Positions 19,221-27,816 of a stretch of DNA of 64,000 nucleotides are shown piece after piece; positions within the stretch are counted from its first letter, which is position 1, and every line of letters starts with the position of its first letter. A program made the translations under genes and the position numbers. The stretch lies in NCBI GenBank assembly GCA_016704485.1, contig JADJAA010000001.1, positions 2,199,501 to 2,263,500 on the forward strand, read 5' to 3'. The notes under the pieces were generated by a model. It saw only the letters and a list, made by a program, of their open reading frames with translations, had not been told where the DNA came from and searched no databases. The stretch comes from Flavobacteriales bacterium (lineage in GTDB: Bacteria; Bacteroidota; Bacteroidia; Flavobacteriales_F; PHOS-HE28).

Positions 19221-19306
19221 GGTACCATTAATTATGGAAAGGGATCCGCGACGCAATCAGGGGTCCCTTTCCTATTTTAGCAGTGCAAAATTATCCGGTC
19301 CGTTCT

Positions 19307-19324
19307 ATTGTTCCGGACGGCAGT
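19307..19324. repeat. Terminal inverted repeat of the IS4-type element, right
   Basis: Reverse complement of ACTGCCGTCCGGAACAAT, perfect over 18 bp with 17911-17928. Confidence 0.9.
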
Positions 19325-19336
19325 GATAGCGTGATC
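19325..19336. repeat. Right target-site duplication of the IS4-type element
   Basis: GATAGCGTGATC; differs from the left copy (17899-17910) at one base, G to T, which would break the terminator stem in this copy. Confidence 0.8.
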
Positions 19337-19405
19337 ATTATTTACTGGGTTCTCAATGCACTTTGTTCAGTTGAGGGATCCGGCGCTGTTACCTTTGTTG
19401 CTTCC

Positions 19406-19729
19406 ATGTTCATCCCGTTGATCTTCGACATTAGTGGTGGGGAGTTGATCGTTGTGCTCCTTTTCGTGCTCCTTTTCTTCGGTGCCAAAGGCATTCCGGA
19501 CATTGCACGAACGATGGGCCGCGCCTTAAGGCAAGTTCGTGATGCGAGCAATGAAGTGCAACGCGAGATCAACAAAGGGGCGAATGATGTGAGGCGCACC
19601 GTAGAGGACCAGCGCAAAGTTTTCAATTCTGACCCTCCGGCAACGCCTAAGTCGCGTGAGATCCCGCCACCTCCAGCTCTGGAACAACCGGATGAACCCT
19701 CCGCTGCCGAAGGAAAGATCGAGAGTTGA
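19406..19729 (+). CDS. tatA: TatA-type twin-arginine translocase subunit
   Basis: 107 aa from ATG 19406. An upstream in-frame start would begin inside the IS inverted repeat, and the family start fits MFIPLIFDISGGELIVV. A single transmembrane helix (about 9-24, GGELIVVLLFVLLFFGAKG) is followed by the amphipathic helix of TatA (IPDIARTMGRALRQVRDASNEVQREI). The tail is charged and proline-rich (about 65-107) and probably cytoplasmic. TatA polymerises to form the pore through which folded proteins with twin-arginine signals cross the inner membrane. No tatC is adjacent. The gene follows secDF, with an IS inserted between them. A TatB-like function cannot be excluded from sequence alone. Confidence 0.9.
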   Translation: MFIPLIFDISGGELIVVLLFVLLFFGAKGIPDIARTMGRALRQVRDASNEVQREINKGANDVRRTVEDQRKVFNSDPPATPKSREIPPPPALEQPDEPSAAEGKIES

Positions 19730-19897
19730 TCAACCATGATCTGCCTAGATCAAGATCAGCGTGCTTGCTTAGTCAGGTTTCAACACGGACGTGCGATTGG
19801 ATAGTTCGGAATTTTGTTTTTCCGCGCTCGGCTGATTTTTTTTGGGGTGTTGATAAGAAAATATGGTATTATTTATTCGGTACCCCCTATCTGAACA

Positions 19898-19905
19898 TAC
19901 CTTTG
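19898..19905 (+). promoter_or_regulatory. Bacteroidota-type -7 promoter element of glnN
   Basis: TACCTTTG, a full match to TAnnTTTG, 22 bp before the ATG at 19928. The sequence upstream (19835-19890) is AT-rich; a clean -33 TTG is not evident. Confidence 0.55.
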
Positions 19906-19927
19906 TGCCAGAAAATACCATTTTCCC

Positions 19928-22120
19928 ATGTCAACCCCCCGCAACCGAGCTAAAGCAATTGAGGAAGTTATGTCTCGCCAACCCAAATTCAGCGAGCCCC
20001 CTTCACAAAAGATCAGTGATTACTTCGGTGCGAATGTGTTCAATGACGATGCCATGCGCATGTTCCTCACTGAAGAGGCATGGTATGCTGTGAGGCAAGC
20101 CAGTTTACACGGCCAGCGCATCGATCGAAAACTCGCGGACCAAGTGGCCAGTGGAATGAAGGAGTGGGCAGCTACAAAAGGCGCAACGCATTACACACAT
20201 TGGTTTCAACCGTTGACCGGGCTGAGCGCAGAGAAGCATGATGCCTTTTTTGAACCGATCGGCGGCGGGCGTAGCATTGAGCGATTCGATGGTAGCCTCT
20301 TGGTGCAACAAGAGCCGGACGCCAGCAGCTTTCCGAATGGTGGCATCCGAAATACGTTCGAAGCAAGGGGATACACCGCCTGGGATCCAAGCAGTCCTGC
20401 GTTCGTGATCGGTCGCACGTTATGTATACCCACGATCTTCATCAGCTACACCGGTGAGGCGCTCGATTACAAAATGCCATTGCTTCGGGCCATACATGCT
20501 ATGGATGAAGCAGCTACTGCGGTTTGCCAATACTTTGATAAGGATGTTACCAAGGTGAACGCAACGCTGGGTTGGGAACAGGAGTACTTTCTTATTGATA
20601 AGGCCCTCTATTTCGCGAGACCGGATATCATGATGACCGGCAGAGCGCTGTTCGGACACCTACCTGCTAAGGGACAACAACTGGAGGATCATTATTTCGG
20701 TAGCATACCGGATAGAGTCCGTGCTTTCATGCGGGATTTCGAGACGGAAGCATTGATGCTCGGAATTCCGGTGAAGACCCGTCACAACGAGGTTGCTCCT
20801 AACCAATTCGAATGTGCACCGGTCTTTGAGGAACTCAATCTAGCTGTGGATCATAACGTTCTGTTGATGGACATCATGGAGAAAACAGCGCAGAAACACG
20901 ATTTCCGTGTGTTACTTCATGAGAAACCGTATGCCGGAGTGAACGGTAGTGGAAAACACAACAACTGGAGCCTTGCTACCAACACTGGTAAAAACCTGCT
21001 TAGACCTGCTAAAACGCCGAAAGAGAACCTTCAGTTCCTTACCTTTTTCGTGAATACGATCAAGGCTATCCATACGCATGCGGATGTGCTGCGCGGTAGC
21101 ATTGCAAGTGCGGGAAATGACCATCGGTTGGGCGCCAACGAAGCACCTCCAGCGATCATTTCGGCGTTCATTGGTGACCATTTGAGCAATTTGCTCGATG
21201 GACTGGAAAAGAACATTAAGGGAGTCATGACCCCGGATCGGAAGACCGAACTGAAATTGGATATTGGTCGTATTCCTAGTGTGATGCTGGACAATACCGA
21301 CCGAAACCGCACAAGCCCATTCGCTTTCACGGGTAATAAATTCGAGTTCCGTGCAGTAGGCAGTAGCGCGAATTGCGCTGGTCCAATGACCGTCCTTAAT
21401 ACCATTGTTGCAAGCCAGTTGCGTCAATTCAAAAAGGATGTTGATGCGTTGATCGCTAAAGGAACCAAGAAGGATGAAGCCATTCTGCGCGTCCTTCGAG
21501 ATCTCATCGCTAGCAGCAAAGCGATCAGGTTCGAGGGGAATGGCTATGGTGAGGAATGGGTCAAAGAGGCCACATCGCGTGGACTGAAGAATATTAAGGA
21601 TACACCGCGCGCCTTGGATATCTGGGCCCACAAGGACACGAAGAAGCTGTTCGCGGAACTGGAGGTCATGAGCGCTGTGGAACTTGAAGCACGTCATGAG
21701 ATCATGCTTCATAGTTACATATTGAAGATACAGATCGAAAGCCGCGTTGCCGGTGATCTCGCTCAGAACCATATTATTCCGACGGCGATCGCATACCAGA
21801 ACAGGTTGATCACGAATGTGAAAGGATTACGTGAAGTTCTATCCGCTGAAAAAGCCAAGAAAGCATGTTCTACGCAGGTTAGCTTGATCGAAGAGATGAG
21901 TGACCATATCGGTGAGATCAAAACAATGGTCGATCGAATGGTGGCAGAACGCAAAAAGGCGAATCTATTGTCGGAAATGCGGGATAAAGCAATCGCTTAT
22001 TGTGATCATGTCCGTCCGTGTTTGGACACCATCCGATATCACGCGGATAAGTTGGAATTGCTGGTGGACGATGAACTCTGGCCGCTACCCAAAATGCGTG
22101 AATTACTGTATACACGCTAA
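19928..22120 (+). CDS. glnN: Glutamine synthetase, type III
   Basis: 730 aa, the length expected for GSIII, which is about 250 residues longer than GSI. It makes glutamine from glutamate, ammonia and ATP in the cytoplasm. The N-terminal GSIII-specific region contains FGANVFND (about residue 34) and THYTHWFQPLTG (about 87). The catalytic core includes WEQEYFLID (about 218), RHNEVAPNQFECAPVFEELN (metal and glutamate binding, about 281-300), EKPYAGVNGSGKHNNWSL (about 334) and NRTSPFAFTGNKFEFRAVGS (about 459-478). The C-terminal helical region is also GSIII-like. It appears monocistronic, with a good -7 promoter element upstream. No PII gene is nearby. Confidence 0.97.
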   Translation: MSTPRNRAKAIEEVMSRQPKFSEPPSQKISDYFGANVFNDDAMRMFLTEEAWYAVRQASLHGQRIDRKLADQVASGMKEWAATKGATHYTHWFQPLTGLSAEKHDAFFEPIGGGRSIERFDGSLLVQQEPDASSFPNGGIRNTFEARGYTAWDPSSPAFVIGRTLCIPTIFISYTGEALDYKMPLLRAIHAMDEAATAVCQYFDKDVTKVNATLGWEQEYFLIDKALYFARPDIMMTGRALFGHLPAKGQQLEDHYFGSIPDRVRAFMRDFETEALMLGIPVKTRHNEVAPNQFECAPVFEELNLAVDHNVLLMDIMEKTAQKHDFRVLLHEKPYAGVNGSGKHNNWSLATNTGKNLLRPAKTPKENLQFLTFFVNTIKAIHTHADVLRGSIASAGNDHRLGANEAPPAIISAFIGDHLSNLLDGLEKNIKGVMTPDRKTELKLDIGRIPSVMLDNTDRNRTSPFAFTGNKFEFRAVGSSANCAGPMTVLNTIVASQLRQFKKDVDALIAKGTKKDEAILRVLRDLIASSKAIRFEGNGYGEEWVKEATSRGLKNIKDTPRALDIWAHKDTKKLFAELEVMSAVELEARHEIMLHSYILKIQIESRVAGDLAQNHIIPTAIAYQNRLITNVKGLREVLSAEKAKKACSTQVSLIEEMSDHIGEIKTMVDRMVAERKKANLLSEMRDKAIAYCDHVRPCLDTIRYHADKLELLVDDELWPLPKMRELLYTR

Positions 22121-22263
22121 GGTCGAATGTGATTTTGGAATTATTTCGAGCGGAACATCCGAAATTCTTCGTTCTTTTGGCAACTTAGAAAGTTGATGCG
22201 GAGCATTGCAGGATCTGCTTATCTTCGCACGGACCACAAGAAATAGGACCAGCCAACCACCAC

Positions 22264-24288
22264 ATGACGATAAGTAAGTACCTGACCACCATTAGCTTCG
22301 GAATGTTGCTGACCACAGTTACGTTAGCACAAGGTAAACTTGCCGTAGAAGCAGATGAGGCATTCAATAAAGGGTTCTATTTCAATGCGATCGAACTCTA
22401 TAAAAAGGCCTATACGGTTGAAAAGACCGCAAGTGCTAAAGCCGACCTGATCTTTAAAGTGGGCGAGAGCTACCGTGCTTTGGGTGATGCCCAACAAAGT
22501 GAGGTCTGGTATGAGAAGGCCAACAAGGCCCAATATGCTGACCCGATAACCTATTACTGGATCGGTGAGTCATTGAAGCAGCAAGGCAAGTATGCCGAAG
22601 CGATCGCAGCATTCAATAAGTACAAAGAGAAAAAGCCGAATGATATGCGTGCTGATGCCAGTATCCTCGCTTGTCAGAACGCACAGAAGTGGAAGGACAG
22701 TCCTACACGTTATAGCGTAGACCCAGAAGTTCTTTTGAATACACCGGATTACGATTTTACGCCGGCATTTGCGGATAAGAAAAATGAGATCGTTGTTTTC
22801 ACCAGTACCCGCTCGGGTGCCAGTGGAACCGACATTGATCAGATCATCGGTACTTCATTCAGTGATCTGTTCACGAGTTCACGTGACCGCTTGGGCAAGT
22901 GGAGCGAACCAACGAAATTACCTTCCGAATTGAACACGTTTGGTAACGAAGGTGCACCGATCTTCAACGAAAAGCGCAACCTGATGTATTTCACGCGTTG
23001 CCCTATGGAGAAAAAGAAAGTATACGGTTGTGACATCTGGGTGAGTAAGAAGGTAGGTAATAATTACAGCGCCCCGGAAATGTTGGTTCTTAAGCCGGAG
23101 AAGGATAAGAATGATAGCATGACCGTTGGCCATCCGGCACTTACAGCAGATGACGGGATGATGATCTTCGCTTCCAACGTGCCATTTGGAGGGCATAAAG
23201 GAGGAAAGGACCTGTATTCCATTAAATTGGATAAGGACGGTAAGCCTGTTGGCACGCCTGTTAACCTTGGCGCAGATATCAATACCCCGAAAGATGAATT
23301 GTTCCCGTTCGTGCGTGAGGACGGTTCATTGTATTTCGCAACATCAGGTTTTCCGGGAATGGGTGGCATGGATCAGTTCCGTGCTGAACCAGCGGGAGAG
23401 GGAAAATGGACAGCTCCAGAGAACTTGAAGGCTCCGTTGAACAGTCCCTATGATGATTTCGGTATCATCTACGATGGAAAGGAGGATCGCGGGTATTTCA
23501 CCAGTAACCGCCCAGGAGGGAAGGGTATGGATGATATCTGGCGCTTCTTTATGCCGAACATGGAGTTCGCACTTCAAGGTACGGTCTATGATAAGATCAC
23601 TAGTCTCCCTATTTCAGGAGCGAACATCAGTGTTGTAGGCACGAATGGATCCAACTTCAGTGCGACCACTGACGAAAATGGTGGGTTCAACTTCGCAGAG
23701 AATGGAAAGGACCGCTATATCAAAGAGAACACGAGCTATAGCATTTTGGCCGAGAAAGAAGGATACCTTGTCGTGAAGGATCAGGTCACTACCGTTGGGT
23801 TGAATGAAAGTACCACCTTCGCAAAGGAGTATTTCTTGCAACCTACTATCATCGAAGGATCCGTCGTGGATATTAAGTTACCTGAGGTTCAATATGACCT
23901 CGGTAAGCACTTCCTGCGTGAGGAGTCCAAGGATAGCCTTGAAACACTCTACCAAACCATGATCGATAATCCTACCATTGTGATCGAGTTGAGTGCACAC
24001 ACCGATAGCCGGGATAATGATGCGAGGAACATGACCCTCTCTCAGAATCGTGCACAGAGCTGCGTGAACTATCTTGTTACGAAGGGGATCGATCCAGCAC
24101 GTATGGTTCCGAAAGGATATGGAGAAAGTAAATTGCGTATCACGGATAAACAGATCGCAGCAATGAAGACCAAGGAAGAGCAGGAAGCTGCGCACCAGCA
24201 GAATCGCCGTACGGAATTCCGCGTATTGCGTTGGGATTTTGTACCAAAGGAAGGTGGCACCCCTCCCGCGCCGGAGCCTGAGAATTAG
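22264..24288 (+). CDS. PorE-like periplasmic protein: TPR, beta-propeller, CRD and OmpA domains
   Basis: 674 aa. Signal peptide MTISKYLTTISFGMLLTTVTLAQG; no lipobox cysteine is seen. TPR repeats lie at about 28-135 (AFNKGFYFNAIELYKKAY, KQQGKYAEAIAAFNKYKEK). PD40/WD40-like blades follow at about 150-430 (DYDFTPAFADKKNEIVVFTS, FASNVPFGGHKGGKDLYSI, GRGYFTS-type motifs). A carboxypeptidase-regulatory-like domain sits at about 432-520 (QGTVYDKITSLPISGANI). The OmpA C-terminal domain at about 540-660 has ELSAHTDSRDNDARNMTLSQ and NRRTEFRV. Length and domain order match PorE of Porphyromonas gingivalis, a T9SS component thought to hold the machine to peptidoglycan. The genome clearly uses T9SS, which supports this. 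Paralogues with the same architecture exist in this phylum, so orthology is inference and I give no gene symbol. Confidence 0.85.
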   Translation: MTISKYLTTISFGMLLTTVTLAQGKLAVEADEAFNKGFYFNAIELYKKAYTVEKTASAKADLIFKVGESYRALGDAQQSEVWYEKANKAQYADPITYYWIGESLKQQGKYAEAIAAFNKYKEKKPNDMRADASILACQNAQKWKDSPTRYSVDPEVLLNTPDYDFTPAFADKKNEIVVFTSTRSGASGTDIDQIIGTSFSDLFTSSRDRLGKWSEPTKLPSELNTFGNEGAPIFNEKRNLMYFTRCPMEKKKVYGCDIWVSKKVGNNYSAPEMLVLKPEKDKNDSMTVGHPALTADDGMMIFASNVPFGGHKGGKDLYSIKLDKDGKPVGTPVNLGADINTPKDELFPFVREDGSLYFATSGFPGMGGMDQFRAEPAGEGKWTAPENLKAPLNSPYDDFGIIYDGKEDRGYFTSNRPGGKGMDDIWRFFMPNMEFALQGTVYDKITSLPISGANISVVGTNGSNFSATTDENGGFNFAENGKDRYIKENTSYSILAEKEGYLVVKDQVTTVGLNESTTFAKEYFLQPTIIEGSVVDIKLPEVQYDLGKHFLREESKDSLETLYQTMIDNPTIVIELSAHTDSRDNDARNMTLSQNRAQSCVNYLVTKGIDPARMVPKGYGESKLRITDKQIAAMKTKEEQEAAHQQNRRTEFRVLRWDFVPKEGGTPPAPEPEN

Positions 24289-24305
24289 CTCGAACAATGA
24301 TGTAA

Positions 24306-24342
24306 AGAGCATCCATCCGATCGGTGGGTGCTCTTCTATTTT
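24306..24342 (+). terminator. Terminator of the PorE-like gene
   Basis: Stem AGAGCATCCA / TGGGTGCTCT (one G-U pair) followed by TCTATTTT. It overlaps an alternative upstream start of the next frame, which is one reason to start purM at 24349. Confidence 0.75.
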
Positions 24343-24348
24343 GGACCC

Positions 24349-25521
24349 ATGAGTGCTTCACGATACGCACAACGCGGTGTTTCCTCTTCCAAAGAAGACG
24401 TTCACCAGGCCATTGCCAAGTTGGACAAAGGGCTTTACCCAAAGGCGTTCTGCAAAGTCGTTGCAGACGATCTTACAGGGAGCACTGATCATTGTTTGGT
24501 GATGCATGCCGATGGAGCCGGAACAAAAAGTGCATTGGCCTACGCATACTGGAAAGAGACCGGTGATATCAGTGTGTGGAGGGGCATTGCACAGGATGCG
24601 ATCGTTATGAATTTGGACGATCTCTTGTGTGTGGGCGCGACGAATAATATCCTGCTCAGCAGTACGATCGGTCGTAATAAGGGGTTGATCCCGGGTGAAG
24701 TGATCTCTGAATTGATCAATGGAACCGAGGAGTTCCTTCAAAAAATGCGCGATCTCGGGATCGGGATCCGAAGTACCGGCGGGGAAACCGCGGACGTTGG
24801 GGATCTCGTGCGCACCGTTATCGTGGATAGCACGGTCGTTTGTAGGATGAAGCGCGATGAGGTGATCGATAATGCACGCATAACGGCCGGCGATGTGATC
24901 GTTGGTTTGTCCAGTTCCGGACAAGCAACGTATGAAGATCAGTACAATGCAGGTATGGGCAGCAACGGATTGACCAGTGCCCGTCATGATGTTTTTAGCA
25001 AGGCATTGGCAACTTCCTACCCCGAGACCTTCGACCCAAGTACTCCGAGTGACCTGGTCTACAGCGGTCAGGCAGCACTGACGGATCCATTGGAAGGCAC
25101 ACCGTTGAATTTCGGACAAGCTGTGCTTTCTCCTACGCGTACGTATGCGCCCATTGTGCAAAAGGTACTAGCAACCGTGCGGGAACACATCCATGGCATG
25201 GTGCATTGCAGCGGTGGTGCGCAAACAAAAGTGCTTCACTTCGTTGAAGGACTACGTATCATCAAGGATGATCTTTTTCCTGTACCTCCTTTGTTCGCTG
25301 CAATTCAACGCACGAGCGGAACTGACCCAAAGGAAATGTATGCGGTCTTCAATATGGGACATCGTTTGGAATTTTATGTTCCTGGTGAAATTGTGGAAGA
25401 GATCATCGCTATTTCCAACACCTTTGCGATCGAAGCCAAAGTGATCGGAAGGGTAGAGAAAGCAGACAAGAAGGAAGTTGTTCTTACGAGCCCACAAGGC
25501 ATTTTTATATACACCGCCTGA
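24349..25521 (+). CDS. purM: Phosphoribosylformylglycinamidine cyclo-ligase (AIR synthetase)
   Basis: 390 aa from ATG 24349; the in-frame GTG at 24328 lies in the preceding terminator. It converts FGAM to AIR with ATP in purine biosynthesis. The PurM fold is recognisable: MHADGAGTKSALAY (ATP-binding region, about 58), IAQDAIVMNLDDLLCVGA (about 83-100), STGGETADVGDLV (about 145), GLSSSGQATYEDQYNAGMGS (about 185) and MGHRLEFYVPGEI (about 337). The sequence is longer and more diverged than the 340-aa proteobacterial enzyme, as is common in Bacteroidota. prfA and pyrF follow closely on the same strand, a likely operon. Confidence 0.92.
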   Translation: MSASRYAQRGVSSSKEDVHQAIAKLDKGLYPKAFCKVVADDLTGSTDHCLVMHADGAGTKSALAYAYWKETGDISVWRGIAQDAIVMNLDDLLCVGATNNILLSSTIGRNKGLIPGEVISELINGTEEFLQKMRDLGIGIRSTGGETADVGDLVRTVIVDSTVVCRMKRDEVIDNARITAGDVIVGLSSSGQATYEDQYNAGMGSNGLTSARHDVFSKALATSYPETFDPSTPSDLVYSGQAALTDPLEGTPLNFGQAVLSPTRTYAPIVQKVLATVREHIHGMVHCSGGAQTKVLHFVEGLRIIKDDLFPVPPLFAAIQRTSGTDPKEMYAVFNMGHRLEFYVPGEIVEEIIAISNTFAIEAKVIGRVEKADKKEVVLTSPQGIFIYTA

Positions 25522-25551
25522 ACGAGCAACAGGTGCTTTGTTGAACGGACC

Positions 25552-26631
25552 ATGAGTACGCTACTTTCAAAACTTTCTGCATTGCATGACCGCCGGGAGG
25601 AGATCGGCAAACAACTGGCTGACCCCACTGTGATCGCCGACCAGAAACGTTTTGTGGAGCTTAATCGGAATTACCGCGACCTGGAACCGATCGATCTGGC
25701 ATTCGGTAGGTATCGGCAAATGCATGATGACCTTTCCGGTGCAGAGGAAATGTTGCGTTCCGAGAAGGATACCGAACTGCTTGATATGGCTCGTTCCGAG
25801 CGCGATGATCTCCGAGTGGCAATAGAGGCCATGGACGAAGAGGTGCGTATGCTCTTGGTGCCGAAGGACCCGAACGATGAACGGAATTGTACGGTTGAGG
25901 TACGTGCCGGTACCGGAGGAGATGAAGCAAGTTTGTTCGCCGGTGATCTGTACCGCATGTATACCCGGTATTGCGAAGGCCAAGGGTGGAAGATCGAGGT
26001 GGCCGATGTAAGCGAAGGAACTGCTGGTGGTTACAAGGAAGTGATCTTCAATGTGAATGGTTCAGGTGCTTACGGCGTATTGAAGTTCGAAGCAGGTGTC
26101 CACCGAGTTCAACGGGTACCGACAACGGAGGCCAGTGGACGCATACATACCAGTGCAGCGACGGTTACGGTCCTACCCGAAGCAGAAGAGTTCGACGTGG
26201 AAGTGCGGGATGCCGACGTTAAGATGGAAACGGCCAGAAGCGGCGGAGCAGGTGGGCAGAACGTGAATAAGGTGGAGACCAAAGTGCGTTTGACCCACAT
26301 TCCGACAGGCACGGTGGTCATGTGTCAAACGGAGCGTAACCAACTTGGCAACCGCTTGAAAGCAATGCAAATGCTGCGGAATAAGCTGTATGAGGAACGT
26401 CTTCACAAGGAAAATGCGGCGCTAATGGCGCACCGAAAGAGCCAAGTGAGCAGTGGAGATCGCAGCGCAAAGATCCGAACGTACAATTTTCCTCAGAGCC
26501 GCGTCACCGATCACCGCATAGAACTTACGGTTCACAATTTGACGGAGGTTCTCAATGGAGATCTTCAGGATGTGATCGATGCGTTACAATTGGCGGATAG
26601 GACCGAAAAACTAAAGTCGGAAGTTGAATAG
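25552..26631 (+). CDS. prfA: Peptide chain release factor 1
   Basis: 359 aa, standard RF1 length. It ends translation at UAA and UAG. The stop-codon recognition region has RVPTTEASGRIHTSAATV (about 185-202), the P-x-T form typical of RF1 rather than SPF of RF2. The catalytic GGQ is in RSGGAGGQNVNKVETKVRL near residue 232. The C-terminal KIRTYNFPQSRVTDHRI is also characteristic. It lies 30 bp after purM and 44 bp before pyrF. Confidence 0.98.
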   Translation: MSTLLSKLSALHDRREEIGKQLADPTVIADQKRFVELNRNYRDLEPIDLAFGRYRQMHDDLSGAEEMLRSEKDTELLDMARSERDDLRVAIEAMDEEVRMLLVPKDPNDERNCTVEVRAGTGGDEASLFAGDLYRMYTRYCEGQGWKIEVADVSEGTAGGYKEVIFNVNGSGAYGVLKFEAGVHRVQRVPTTEASGRIHTSAATVTVLPEAEEFDVEVRDADVKMETARSGGAGGQNVNKVETKVRLTHIPTGTVVMCQTERNQLGNRLKAMQMLRNKLYEERLHKENAALMAHRKSQVSSGDRSAKIRTYNFPQSRVTDHRIELTVHNLTEVLNGDLQDVIDALQLADRTEKLKSEVE

Positions 26632-26675
26632 AACAGGATCATGTTGATCAACTCATTGAATCGTTCCTTAGCCCT

Positions 26676-27509
26676 ATGACCCGTGATCAGCTCGTAGCCA
26701 TGATCCGCAGAAAGAAGAGCCTCTTGTGCGTAGGGCTTGATACCGAGATCCACTTGGTACCGGAGCACTTCATGGCAGAAAGTCATCCTGTACGTGCATT
26801 CAATGAAGCGATCGTGGAGGTAACGCATGATCTTGCGGTTGCTTACAAGCTCAACTTAGCATTCTACGAAGCATTAGGAGATGAAGGTTGGTCCGATCTG
26901 GAAGCAACCATAGCGTACATCCGGAGCAAGGGAGACTGCTTCATTATTGCCGACGCCAAGCGTGGTGATATTGGGAATACGGCACGCAAGTATGCCGAAG
27001 CCTTCTTTGATCGATTAGGTGTTGATGCAGTGACGATCTCACCCTACATGGGGCGGGATAGCATTGAGCCGTTCGTTGGGCGTAAGGGTAAATGGGCCAT
27101 TGTGCTTGGGGTGACCAGTAATGCCGGTGCTAAGGACTTCCAGTTCTTGAATGTGAATGGAGATCGCCCTTTGTTCGAGACCGTGATCCGAACAGTTGTT
27201 TCATGGACCTCCCCCTTGGATACAATGTTCGTGGTAGGTGCTACGCATATAGATGTTCTGGAGCAGGCCAGAGCAGCCGCACCTGATAGTTTCTTTCTTG
27301 TTCCCGGAGTAGGTGCGCAAGGGGGGGATCTGGATGCTGTCCTTGATAAGTGTATGACCAAGGATGGTGGTGTACTGATCAATAGCTCGCGTGGGATCCT
27401 TTACGCTGGTGCAGGAGTTGATGGTATTCCAGCAGCGCGGAAAGCAGCTTTGGAATTGCAACGGACAATGGCCTTGAGAATGATCTCCAAAGGGGTCATT
27501 GCGAAATGA
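26676..27509 (+). CDS. pyrF: Orotidine 5'-phosphate decarboxylase
   Basis: 277 aa, the longer type 2 form. It decarboxylates OMP to UMP, the last step of de novo pyrimidine synthesis. Motifs: LLCVGLDTE (about 16), the active-site DAKRGDIGNTARKYAEAFF (about 92-110), VTISPYMGRDSIEPF (about 118), VLGVTSNAGAKDFQ (about 142), FFLVPGVGAQGGDLDAVL (about 207) and INSSRGILYAG (about 230). It is the last gene of the purM-prfA-pyrF run. Confidence 0.97.
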   Translation: MTRDQLVAMIRRKKSLLCVGLDTEIHLVPEHFMAESHPVRAFNEAIVEVTHDLAVAYKLNLAFYEALGDEGWSDLEATIAYIRSKGDCFIIADAKRGDIGNTARKYAEAFFDRLGVDAVTISPYMGRDSIEPFVGRKGKWAIVLGVTSNAGAKDFQFLNVNGDRPLFETVIRTVVSWTSPLDTMFVVGATHIDVLEQARAAAPDSFFLVPGVGAQGGDLDAVLDKCMTKDGGVLINSSRGILYAGAGVDGIPAARKAALELQRTMALRMISKGVIAK

Positions 27510-27816
27510 GTTGGGCTATCTGGCGATCGGAGCAGTGATCTGTTCGCAGGGTTATCGGGTCTCAAACACTCCGCCCTACCGAGGAAAGACTAATTGTGAA
27601 TTTGTTTAGCCGCAAAGGAGTCAACTCGCAGATCTTGCTTCAGTGTTGATCATTTATCCGCCGTGCGGCGGAATTATCCGTGTTCATCTGTGGTTCCTTT
27701 TTCTTACTGCGGGCGTGGGTCGGAGGAATAGCCCTGGATCTGTTCGGCCGTATCATTTTTTGATCCGTATCTTTTGGCAACCGGTTTGACACTTTTCCTG
27801 TCAAATTGCAAATACC
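27510..27816. other. Intergenic region with a GC-rich palindrome and interspersed-repeat-like sequence
   Basis: 307 bp. At 27657-27672 is a perfect stem TCCGCC, loop GTGC, GGCGGA. It is followed at 27675-27696 by ATCCGTGTTCATCTGTGG, a string I associate with non-coding intergenic repeats in many environmental genomes. The 3' part (27775-27815) contains TTTGACACTTTTCCTGTCAAATTGC-like promoter-like sequence in front of the next gene, with TTGACA-like and TTTG elements. No protein-coding frame was found. Confidence 0.5.

Larger units (their letters stand above)
17911..19324. mobile_element. IS4-family insertion sequence, 1414 bp, probably inactive
   Basis: Bounded by perfect 18-bp terminal inverted repeats (ACTGCCGTCCGGAACAAT at 17911-17928, its complement at 19307-19324). 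It is flanked by 12-bp near-identical direct repeats at 17899-17910 and 19325-19336. It holds one transposase gene on the minus strand, broken by a frameshift. Length, inverted repeats, duplication length and transposase motifs all fit IS4. The element lies between secDF and tatA. Confidence 0.9.

Noticed and set aside
19283..19405. N-terminal extension of tatA
   Set aside because: It begins within the IS inverted repeat region and is unlike the TatA family; the ATG at 19406 fits the family start.
20912..21772. Long minus-strand frame inside glnN (286 aa)
   Set aside because: Antisense shadow of a well-conserved gene; no family features.
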